From contig JAEXUU010000678.1 of assembly GCA_023452965.1 (NCBI GenBank), forward strand, positions 1 to 5,376: 5,376 bases of DNA. The letters run 5' to 3'. The DNA comes from Pseudomonadota bacterium (GTDB lineage: Bacteria > Pseudomonadota > Alphaproteobacteria > Rhizobiales > Beijerinckiaceae). The translations under genes were made by a program, and so were the position numbers. Below, piece by piece: positions 1-4,634 of the stretch. Each line of letters begins with the position of its first letter. The first letter of the stretch is position 1. The notes below the pieces were generated by a model. It was not told the origin of the DNA, did no database searches, and saw only the letters and a list, made by a program, of their open reading frames with translations.

Positions 1-1
1 G

Positions 2-511
2 GCCAGGATCGAGAAGAACGCGGGCAATCCCACATGGACCGCTTGCGATGAACGCTGGCAGGCCATCGTTGTCCACGCCAGGGGCATCCTCGCGGCGGCC
101 GACAGGGGCGTGCCGGGGAGCCAGAACGAGCGGGTGGCAGCCCAGGCCATCGCCAAGCTCGGGGCCGACGTCGAGCCCCGCGTGGCCGTGGAGACGGTCC
201 TGGCAATGTACATGCTGATGGACCTGGAGCCCCGCAGGTTCCGCTCTGACGGCGCCTTTAGGAGGCAGCTAGTCCGCCGCGTGATGCGGCTGGGCGAGGT
301 CAACGTGGCCGAATGGTACGACCACCAGACGGGCCGCATGAAGCGGACCTATCGTGACTTCACGCCCGGCGCGTCCGACATCATCGCCGGATGGTTGGTG
401 GAGAGGTTGGGGGTGGTCGGCCTCCACCTGGCTAAGCTCCACAGGGTAGACATCGAGAAGAGCCGGCAGGAGAAGGCCGAGTTCCACAAGGCGCTGACGG
501 ACCTCACATGA
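2..511 (+). CDS. Unrecognised protein, 5'-truncated by window edge, coupled to the polymerase-like gene
   Basis: The reading frame is open from base 2 to the TGA at 509-511, so at least 169 residues are encoded and the true start probably lies left of the window. The only in-frame start codon near the left end is a GTG at 110 without a convincing ribosome site; using it would give 133 residues. I do not recognise the family. The protein is hydrophilic and probably mostly helical, with no signal peptide or membrane segment. A basic stretch around 229-290 (FRSDGAFRRQLVRRVMRL) and a second one around 337-357 (GRMKRTYRDF) could contact nucleic acid, but that is only inference. Its stop overlaps the next start as ATGA, so the two proteins are probably made together and may act together. 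AGG is used for roughly a third of the arginines, unlike the right-hand host-type genes, which hints at foreign origin. Confidence 0.75.
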   Translation, partial: ARIEKNAGNPTWTACDERWQAIVVHARGILAAADRGVPGSQNERVAAQAIAKLGADVEPRVAVETVLAMYMLMDLEPRRFRSDGAFRRQLVRRVMRLGEVNVAEWYDHQTGRMKRTYRDFTPGASDIIAGWLVERLGVVGLHLAKLHRVDIEKSRQEKAEFHKALTDLT

Positions 512-1809
512 ATGAGATGGCTGACGCGGTCGAAGCCGCCGAACTCGTCGACATTCCGCTTGATCGGTTCTTCAACCCCTGGCGGGTCCCGGTGACCGCC
601 GACGCGAGCACCTTCGTCGAGGCCATCATTCGCGACGTAGAAGCATATGAGCGAGAGCAGAAGCTGCGCCAGCGGAAGCGTCGACCTGCGGATCAGGGGA
701 CCTTTCGGGCGACCGTCTCGGCGCTCGTCTGCGACCTCGTCCATGCCGTCATCAGCGAGGCGGACGCCGGCTTTGTGGTGAGCCGATCATTTCAGGAACT
801 GGGCCGCCGGTCCCGGTATCGCGCTCCCGCGCTGAACAAGACCCTCCCCGGCCTTCTGGACATGCTGGAGACTCCGGGACTTGCCATCGTGCGGCAGGAC
901 CTTGGCTTCCAGCGGTTCCAAAAGCCCGGCCAGCGCACTCGCCTCTTGCCCGGTGCGGGCCTCCTCCAGCGGCTCGATAGCGTGTCCTTGCAGTTCGAGG
1001 ATTTCCGCGAAGACCGCGCGGAGGTCCTGATCCTGAAGGCGGAGAAGCAGGGACACCGGGATACCGGGCGCCTGGTCGAATATTCCGAGACTGTCGAGAC
1101 ATCGAAGCTCCGTGCCGATGTTCGACGGATCAACACGTTCCTGCGCGAGGCCGACCTCAACTTCGATGAAGGTGCGGTGGAGCTCGCAAGACCGCTGGAC
1201 CTGACGAACCGACAGCTCAAGCGCATCTTCAACAACGGTCGCTTCGATTCCGGCGGACGCCTGTTCGGTGGCTTCTGGCAACCGCTCTCGAAGAAGCACC
1301 GGCTCGCGGGGCTCACGATTGACGACGAGGCTGTCGTCGAACTCGACTACGGGCAGATGGCTCTCAGGACGCTGTATGGTCTGGAGGGGAAGTCCGTGCC
1401 AGATGGCGACCTCTACGCCATTCCTGGGCTGGAGAGCTGGAGGGAGGGGATCAAGACGCTGATCAACGCCCTGCTCTTCAGCGCGGGAACACGGACGAAG
1501 AAGCCGCAGGGGACCAAGACGACCCTGCCAGCCAAGGTCTCCGTCGGGGACTTGATCCGGAAGATCAGCGAGTTCCATGCTCCCGTGGCGCATCACTTCG
1601 GAACCGAGATCGGGCATCATCTCCAGTTCATCGAGAGCGAGGTGATGATGGGGGTGCTCCTCCAACTGATTGACGAGAACATCGTCACCCTCCCCATCCA
1701 CGACGCTGTCATGGCTCCAGGGTCCAAGAGTGACAGGGTGATGAAGGTGATGAGCGAGGTCTTCGAGAAGAGGATCGGGGTGGAGGCAATGATCTCCCGG
1801 ACCACCTGA
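508..1809 (+). CDS. Family A DNA polymerase-like protein, exonuclease-less, with possible N-terminal winged helix
   Basis: This 433-residue protein has the Pol A palm/finger motifs in the right order: GRL at 250-252 (like Pol I R668) with Q258 after it, motif A DYGQMALR at 280-287 (D280 like D705), motif B at 312-327 with R312, K316 and F324 in the spacing of Pol I R754, K758 and Y766, Q373 (like Q849), and motif C IHDAV at 397-401 (D399 like D882). The likely reaction is template-directed nucleotide addition in the cytoplasm. Residues 1-240 show no 3'-5' exonuclease motifs. Residues about 65-152 have a helix-helix-strand-wing pattern that could be a winged-helix DNA-binding domain (inference). 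The palm/finger part is about 185 residues from R251 to the end, much shorter than in Pol I. Odd changes: A285 replaces the steric-gate Glu710, N320 replaces Phe762, and A400 follows the motif C Asp. ATG 508 overlaps the previous stop (ATGA). Family A assignment is confident; polymerase activity and any role in element replication are inferred. Confidence 0.85.
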   Translation: MNEMADAVEAAELVDIPLDRFFNPWRVPVTADASTFVEAIIRDVEAYEREQKLRQRKRRPADQGTFRATVSALVCDLVHAVISEADAGFVVSRSFQELGRRSRYRAPALNKTLPGLLDMLETPGLAIVRQDLGFQRFQKPGQRTRLLPGAGLLQRLDSVSLQFEDFREDRAEVLILKAEKQGHRDTGRLVEYSETVETSKLRADVRRINTFLREADLNFDEGAVELARPLDLTNRQLKRIFNNGRFDSGGRLFGGFWQPLSKKHRLAGLTIDDEAVVELDYGQMALRTLYGLEGKSVPDGDLYAIPGLESWREGIKTLINALLFSAGTRTKKPQGTKTTLPAKVSVGDLIRKISEFHAPVAHHFGTEIGHHLQFIESEVMMGVLLQLIDENIVTLPIHDAVMAPGSKSDRVMKVMSEVFEKRIGVEAMISRTT

Positions 1810-1845
1810 TCCGGGTCTGTCCCCTCTACATAAGCCACCTCATCT

Positions 1846-1884
1846 TCCCGTATATAGGGACTCGTAAGCTCACGACGGGAGCTT
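1846..1884. repeat. Overlapping inverted repeats behind the polymerase-like gene
   Basis: Three short pairings share these bases: TCCC 1846-1849 with GGGA 1857-1860, TCCCGT 1846-1851 with ACGGGA 1875-1880, and AAGCTC 1866-1871 with GAGCTT 1879-1884. They cannot all form together. No T-run follows, so this is not a standard intrinsic terminator. It lies 37 bases after the stop of the polymerase-like gene and before the end of the integrase remnant. It may be an end-of-operon structure or a recombination remnant; I cannot decide which. Confidence 0.35.
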
Positions 1885-1998
1885 GCGCTGCACCGTCCTT
1901 CTGCTACGTTGTTCCTTGAGAGCAGGCGAAAAATGCAAGCAAAATCAATGCACAAGAAGGCTGGAGGCCGTTTCCCCTAGGGAGCGCCATCCGGCACG

Positions 1999-2376
1999 CT
2001 ATCGCATTGATCCCCCATCGTTTTTCGACCTCTTTCTCAAGCCTCTCGGGTTGGGTTTGGGAATGTTTGTTCGCGCTGCGTGCTCCAGCCGTGTGATGGC
2101 GGCACGAGCGAGGCGCCGCTGATCGGCGTCTCGCGTGTAGCGCTCAGCCTCGGCCAGCTCTTGTGTCCGAGCACCGCCGTGATCTCATTGGCAGAGCATC
2201 CCGCCTCGGTGAGACGGCGCCCGGCGCCCGGCGGCCTCCCGGAGACCGTGAGGCTGGTAGCGCATTGGAAGCTCGGCGTCGGTGATGGCGTCGCGTAGGT
2301 AGCCGCTGAAGCCGTCGACCGTGTGGCCCTGGCCGTACGACACGAGCGCTGCGGATTGCGAGTTGTTGTCAGTCCA
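1999..2376 (-). pseudogene. Tyrosine recombinase (phage-type integrase), decayed C-terminal part
   Basis: Read on the - strand, three successive frames give one continuous integrase C-terminus. The first (about 2376-2230) contains YGQGHTVDGFSGYLRDAIT and QPHGLREAAGR, with the H-x-x-R catalytic box at 2250-2239. The second (about 2222-2160) contains RRLTEAGCSANEITAVLGHK, with the GHK motif at 2168-2160. The third (2157-1999) contains LAEAERYTRDADQRRLARAA, with the probable nucleophile Tyr codon at 2139-2137, and ends at a TAG at 2001-1999. The first frame change is caused by a 7-bp tandem duplication at 2216-2229, the second by loss of one base near 2158-2159. An in-frame TGA lies at 2379-2377, and the N-terminal domain and the rest of the catalytic domain are absent. 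The gene is dead. It probably belonged to a mobile element that also brought the left-hand genes, although the link is by position only. Confidence 0.85.
2216..2229. repeat. 7-bp tandem duplication (GGCGCCC x2)
   Basis: GGCGCCC occurs at 2216-2222 and again at 2223-2229. Removing one copy restores the integrase frame from HGLREAAGR straight into RLTEAGC on the - strand, so the duplication is the likely cause of this frameshift. The unit is itself nearly palindromic and GC-rich, which fits slippage during replication. Confidence 0.8.
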
Positions 2377-2407
2377 TCAAGTGCGAGGGCGCTCAAATGG
2401 CGAAGCC

Positions 2408-2415
2408 GGAAGAAG
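2408..2415 (+). promoter_or_regulatory. Ribosome binding site choosing the pth2 start
   Basis: GGAAGAAG lies just before the ATG at 2419; its GGA core is 8 bases upstream. It favours the 127-residue protein over the longer frame, whose first codons from 2323 run antisense through the integrase remnant. Confidence 0.55.
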
Positions 2416-2418
2416 CTG

Positions 2419-2802
2419 ATGGTTGAGCCGGCGCCGCAAAAGCCCGAACTGAAAATGTGGCTCGCGGTGCGGACTGACCTGGAGCTGTCGCGGGGAAAGC
2501 TCGCTGTCCAAGCGATGCACGCAGCCGGTTGGCTGCATTTGATCGTGGCGCAGGATCGGCCGGATCTGATGCGGGATTACATCAATAGCGCGACGCCGAA
2601 GGTTGCGGTCGGTGTCGATTCTGCGGCCGCTCTTGATCGAGTTGAACGCGAGGCAAAAGCCGCCGGCATTCCATGCTTTGTCGTGGCTGACGCCGGCCGC
2701 ACCGAGATTGCGAGCGGCACCCGCACCGTCTGCATGTTCGGACCCGCCTATCGCGACGACCTGCCGGAGTTTCTGCGCCGCCTGCGATTGCTCACCGAAT
2801 AA
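2419..2802 (+). CDS. pth2: Peptidyl-tRNA hydrolase, Pth2 family
   Basis: The 127-residue product matches the Pth2 fold family, which cleaves the ester bond between peptide and tRNA on prematurely released peptidyl-tRNA so that the tRNA can be reused (EC 3.1.1.29). Visible hallmarks are RTDLELSRGKLAVQAMHAA at 18-36 (the R-x-D-L...GK-x-A-x-Q...HA motif), KVAVGV at 61-66, and DAGRTEIASGTRTVCMFGP at 91-109, corresponding to the conserved DAGRTQI-PG-TV-GP block. The length is close to the single-domain Pth2 proteins of archaea and eukaryotes. Bacteria normally depend on the unrelated Pth1, so this is probably an additional enzyme. I chose ATG 2419 because of the GGAAGAAG before it; ATG 2455 (Met13) is possible. 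The gene begins beside the truncated end of an integrase remnant and ends without an obvious terminator. Codon use is host-like, with CGC/CGG arginines and no AGG. Confidence 0.85.
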   Translation: MVEPAPQKPELKMWLAVRTDLELSRGKLAVQAMHAAGWLHLIVAQDRPDLMRDYINSATPKVAVGVDSAAALDRVEREAKAAGIPCFVVADAGRTEIASGTRTVCMFGPAYRDDLPEFLRRLRLLTE

Positions 2803-2888
2803 AGGTGCGAAGGCAGGGGCCGGACGTTTGACCGCAGCCTGGTCGCTATCGTGCTCGATCATCCCCACCTATGTTGCGGCCTCAATAT

Positions 2889-2893
2889 AGGAG
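2889..2893 (+). promoter_or_regulatory. Shine-Dalgarno AGGAG for the 71-residue protein
   Basis: AGGAG sits six bases before ATG 2900. It is the best ribosome site on the + strand of the window and fixes the start of the next gene. Confidence 0.7.
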
Positions 2894-2899
2894 TCGGCT

Positions 2900-3115
2900 A
2901 TGAGCGATGATGGATACAAGGTGATTTCGGTCGAGGACGACCCGAAGTTGCTGCAGGAAGCGCTGGATCAAGTCAGCGAGGATCAGGGCGTTGTGGTCAA
3001 TGTCCTCTGGCTGCCGTCCCGCGAGGTCAGCGTTGGAGGGGAAGCCAAAAAGGCCAGCTCCGGGTACGTCGTCATTGCCGACTACGGCCTCGAAGAGCCC
3101 GATCCGCGCCACTGA
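2900..3115 (+). CDS. Small conserved-looking protein of unknown function (71 aa)
   Basis: The product is soluble and slightly acidic, with no signal peptide or membrane segment. It begins with YKVISVEDDPKLLQEALDQV and continues with a hydrophobic strand VVVNVLWLP at about 31-39 and another, GYVVIADYG, at about 55-63. The alternation suggests a small alpha/beta fold with two or three strands around one helix. The opening 'YKVI..., helix, strand' pattern is loosely like DUF1737-type small proteins, but I would not assign the family on this. An AGGAG ribosome site, a host-like codon pattern and a strong intrinsic terminator 23 bases after the stop support a real gene with its own transcript end. 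No function can be given from the sequence. Confidence 0.75.
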   Translation: MSDDGYKVISVEDDPKLLQEALDQVSEDQGVVVNVLWLPSREVSVGGEAKKASSGYVVIADYGLEEPDPRH

Positions 3116-3138
3116 CGGCAACGCAAGGCGCCAAGTTG

Positions 3139-3167
3139 AGCCCGCATGGTTCGCCCTGCGGGCTTTT
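3139..3167 (+). terminator. Rho-independent terminator
   Basis: AGCCCGCA (3139-3146) pairs perfectly with TGCGGGCT (3157-3164) across a 10-base loop and is followed by a short T-run (3164-3167). It ends the 71-residue protein gene, whose stop codon is at 3113-3115. Confidence 0.85.
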
Positions 3168-3184
3168 CCATGCCTGTACGATCT

Positions 3185-3219
3185 TCAACACCAAGGCATA
3201 AATGAGAAATCATTGTTGA
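3185..3219 (+). other. Compact stem-loop with a GAAA loop
   Basis: AATGA (3201-3205) and TCATT (3210-3214) enclose GAAA, a GNRA-type tetraloop in RNA. Directly outside, TCAAC (3185-3189) pairs with GTTGA (3215-3219), leaving an 11-base bulge (3190-3200) on the 5' side. The element lies between two terminators and just upstream of a 27-codon ORF, so it may be the leader of a tiny mRNA or part of a small RNA. This is structure seen by eye, not folded by computer. Confidence 0.35.
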
Positions 3220-3232
3220 TGCTTCGGAGAAG

Positions 3233-3316
3233 ATGTTTCAAAGCGATCCCCACAAGGCGAATGGTCTCAGCACTGATGCACTGCGAGAGACGCCGCTACG
3301 CAAGCCCGGTCCCTAG
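3233..3316 (+). CDS. Possible 27-residue peptide
   Basis: ATG 3233 opens a frame of 27 codons ending at TAG 3314-3316. The peptide is basic and proline-containing (for example SDPHKANG and RETPLRKPGP). A GGAGAAG directly precedes the ATG, but its GGAG core is only three bases away, which is closer than usual. The stop codon lies in the loop of the following terminator hairpin. Its placement between two terminators, after a stem-loop, makes a tiny transcription unit plausible, yet an ORF of this size can arise by chance. Confidence 0.3.
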   Translation: MFQSDPHKANGLSTDALRETPLRKPGP

Positions 3317-3329
3317 CGGATCGGGCTTT
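3302..3329 (+). terminator. Second Rho-independent terminator
   Basis: AAGCCCGGTCC (3302-3312) pairs with GGATCGGGCTT (3318-3328), with one G-T wobble and a five-base loop CTAGC, followed by a short TTT. The stem is strong and the T-run short. There must be a transcript for it to end other than the 71-residue protein gene, which already has its own terminator; the small ORF at 3233-3316 is the obvious candidate. Confidence 0.7.
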
Positions 3330-3349
3330 ATCGTTTCGGAGATGCGGCA

Positions 3350-3415
3350 ATGAGGCGCTTCATCCTTCTCAGCTACCATCAGTTCATGGGGGCGATCGCG
3401 TTCGCATGCACCTGA
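3350..3415 (+). CDS. Possible 21-residue hydrophobic peptide
   Basis: ATG 3350 has a GGAG at 3338-3341 with an eight-base spacer and opens a 21-codon frame ending at TGA 3413-3415. The product starts MRRFILL and continues with small and hydrophobic residues (GAIAFAC), so it reads like a signal-peptide-like or leader peptide. No larger in-frame gene follows, so it could be the remnant of a secreted protein gene or chance. Confidence 0.2.
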   Translation: MRRFILLSYHQFMGAIAFACT

Positions 3416-3427
3416 TCTGGTCAGCCG

Positions 3428-3634
3428 TTATGACTCACGCGCCATCTGCCGACGAACACGATCGAGCAATGAGCTCCAAACCGTCCCTTCGTCTTGATCG
3501 ACGGGCCTTTGTTCGTGAGCCTCTTCCGAAGCCGCCGAACTAATAGCGTTTCGGCGAGATCGCTTCTTGTGGTGGCGATCCCGAAGGACCGCCCGCCGCA
3601 GATAATAGGCTGTCGAGCGCTTTTTCATCGCCAT
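3428..3634 (-). CDS. Small, strongly basic protein of unknown function (66-68 aa)
   Basis: The frame runs from ATG 3634, or more likely ATG 3628 (third codon), because AAGGGG at 3643-3638 lies only three bases from the first ATG but nine from the second. The first 30 residues are very rich in Lys and Arg (KKRSTAYYLRRAVLRDRHHK), while the rest is more mixed, with an acidic patch around VDQDEG and a basic end. Such an N-terminus would suit nucleic acid or ribosome binding, but I recognise no family and assign no function. Support is moderate: a usable ribosome site, and amino acid composition unlike a random frame. The + strand frame over the same bases looks like its shadow. No clear terminator follows. 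Confidence 0.45.
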   Translation of the reverse strand: MAMKKRSTAYYLRRAVLRDRHHKKRSRRNAISSAASEEAHEQRPVDQDEGTVWSSLLDRVRRQMARES

Positions 3635-3754
3635 CTGCCCCTTGTCCCCAGGAGCACGCTAGGCGCTCGAAATCGTCTCGTCCTTAGCTTTTGACATGCC
3701 GCTGCTGCCGGTTATCGGCTGCATGTGCGGGAACACATCGAACTTCGGAGCCGA

Positions 3755-3943
3755 CTATTCTCCCGGACCGGATGCTGGCTTGTCGGGGAGCTTCTCGTCC
3801 GGTTTGTCGGCCTCGCCGGTGTCCTTGTCGCCATCCGGATTGATCGAGGCCTTGTTCAACGAGTCTTTGTCGGGCGCGCCTTGAATCGACTTAACGCGCC
3901 GCTCCTCTTCGGGCGATAGCTTTTGGCCTGATCCGTTACGCAT
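3755..3943 (-). CDS. Small acidic/lysine-rich, probably disordered protein (62 aa)
   Basis: ATG 3943 is chosen over the upstream in-frame start at 4003 because a strong GGGAGG lies five bases before it. The product begins MRNGSGQKLSPEEERRVKSI and then is dominated by Asp, Lys, Pro, Gly and Glu (such as PDKDSLNKASINPDGDKD and DKPDEKLPDK), with almost no hydrophobic residues after about position 20. A short N-terminal helix followed by an unstructured tail is likely. No signal peptide or membrane segment is seen. It is not a recognised family; hydrophilic stress-associated proteins have similar composition, but that is only a resemblance. The + strand frame over the same bases is Ser/Gly-rich and reads like its antisense shadow. 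Confidence 0.6.
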   Translation of the reverse strand: MRNGSGQKLSPEEERRVKSIQGAPDKDSLNKASINPDGDKDTGEADKPDEKLPDKPASGPGE

Positions 3944-3948
3944 GGGTG

Positions 3949-3954
3949 CCTCCC
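3949..3954 (-). promoter_or_regulatory. Strong ribosome binding site (GGGAGG on - strand)
   Basis: On the - strand, AAGGGAGG is followed by five bases and the ATG at 3943. This decides the start of the 62-residue acidic protein and rejects the longer 82-residue reading. Confidence 0.7.
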
Positions 3955-4590
3955 TTGTGCCCCCCAACGGAGAACGGGCCAGCCCGCAGCTGGTTCCGGG
4001 CACGCCAGATGGCCTAGCTTTCGCGCGGGGCGCCCGCCTTTATTGAAATCAGCGGCAAGGCGATCAAAGTTTCCAGCCCAACAACGATCGCGGCCCGGAT
4101 CCACGCAGCCCGGACGTCAGACGAAGTTAGGCTGCCCGCCTTGATCACTCAGGCTGAGAACGACCGGCTCTCTGCGCCTGGGGCGCCTCCGGCGCCGTCG
4201 CATGCAGGAAGATGCGGGCACTCTTTAAGGCCGGCGAAGAGACGAACAGTCATTACGAAATGGGCAACTGTTTGCTTCTCAATCGCCGCGTGCGGGACGG
4301 GCTCGACGCACAATTCGCGAGCCGATCTTGCATGCCCCAGGTCCGGTGGAAGGATGGCGAGCCAGCGTTGGTCATCACGAGCTCCCGGGCCCGGCATCTG
4401 GAACTGGCAGTCGATCGATCCGATTCCTCCCAGAATTTGGAGCGTTTCTAAGCTTTTCGACCTGCCTTGCAATTGGTGGGATCGGTTTGTAGTTCTGCGA
4501 ATTCGCGAGAAGCGGATCTTTCGAGTCGCCGGACGGCTCCTGCTTCTCCGACAGATCGTGCAAGGCGCCTGATGGTGCCGACACGCGCCT
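3955..4590. other. Mostly non-coding stretch with weak small ORFs
   Basis: I see no gene here that I can name. Three weak candidates are present: a 44-codon - strand frame at 4014-4148 with a GTG start and a hydrophobic segment (AAIVVGLETLIALPLISI) but no ribosome site; a 79-codon + strand frame at 4212-4451, listed separately; and a 69-codon - strand frame at 4375-4584 with a GTG start after GGAAAGG. The last two overlap on opposite strands, so at most one is likely real. A weak sigma70-like pair, TTGCAA 4467-4472 and TAGTTC 4490-4495 with 17 bases between, could serve the efflux gene downstream. Confidence 0.4.
4212..4451 (+). CDS. Possible small hypothetical protein (79 aa)
   Basis: The frame begins at ATG 4212 and ends at TAA 4449-4451. 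AGGAAG directly abuts the ATG, which is too close to be a normal ribosome site. Third codon positions are about 70% G or C, moderately favouring coding. The product is soluble, with a plausible strand-like segment (PQVRWKDGEPALVITS) in its second half, and matches nothing I know. It overlaps a - strand candidate at 4375-4584. It may be a degraded or chance ORF. Confidence 0.3.
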   Translation: MRALFKAGEETNSHYEMGNCLLLNRRVRDGLDAQFASRSCMPQVRWKDGEPALVITSSRARHLELAVDRSDSSQNLERF

Positions 4591-4626
4591 TTCCGCTGGA
4601 GCGGTGACGGTGTCAATCCAGCGGAA
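4591..4626. promoter_or_regulatory. Nested inverted repeat before the efflux gene
   Basis: TTCCGCTGGA (4591-4600) and TCCAGCGGAA (4617-4626) are perfect 10-bp inverted copies. Inside lies a second pair, TGAC (4605-4608) and GTCA (4612-4615), around GGT. The right arm contains the GGAA that, with G4627, forms the best-spaced ribosome site of the gene starting at 4635. The repeat could be an operator for a regulator of the pump, or an RNA hairpin that hides the ribosome site. There is no T-run, so a terminator is unlikely. Confidence 0.55.
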
Positions 4627-4634
4627 GTGAGGAT

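Noticed and set aside
110..511. GTG at 110 as the true start of the first gene
   Set aside because: The frame stays open to the window edge and no convincing ribosome site precedes the GTG, so truncation by the window is more likely.
787..1701. 304-codon - strand frame opposite the polymerase-like gene
   Set aside because: It is antisense to a gene with clear polymerase motifs, has no ribosome site or recognisable motif, and its Leu/Glu-rich composition is what the opposite strand of this high-GC gene would give.
508..1809. Reverse transcriptase or T7-type RNA polymerase identity for the 433-residue protein
   Set aside because: There is no YxDD box as in reverse transcriptases, and motif A (DYGQMALR) and the RxxxKxxxN helix match family A DNA polymerases rather than the DGSCSG-type motif of T7 RNA polymerase.
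1810..1998. tRNA gene or attachment site next to the integrase remnant
   Set aside because: I found no cloverleaf-like arms and no repeat within the window that could be the second half of an attachment pair.
2080..2298. + strand frame of 72 codons opposite the integrase remnant
   Set aside because: The - strand carries recognisable recombinase motifs here, so the + strand frame is a shadow.
2323..2418. Longer N-terminus for the Pth2 protein (159 residues)
   Set aside because: These codons run antisense through the integrase remnant, match nothing in Pth2 proteins, and a ribosome site lies before ATG 2419.
3412..3424. CTGA-TCTGG-TCAG palindrome as a terminator for the - strand basic protein gene
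   Set aside because: The stem is only four pairs and no T-run follows on the - strand.
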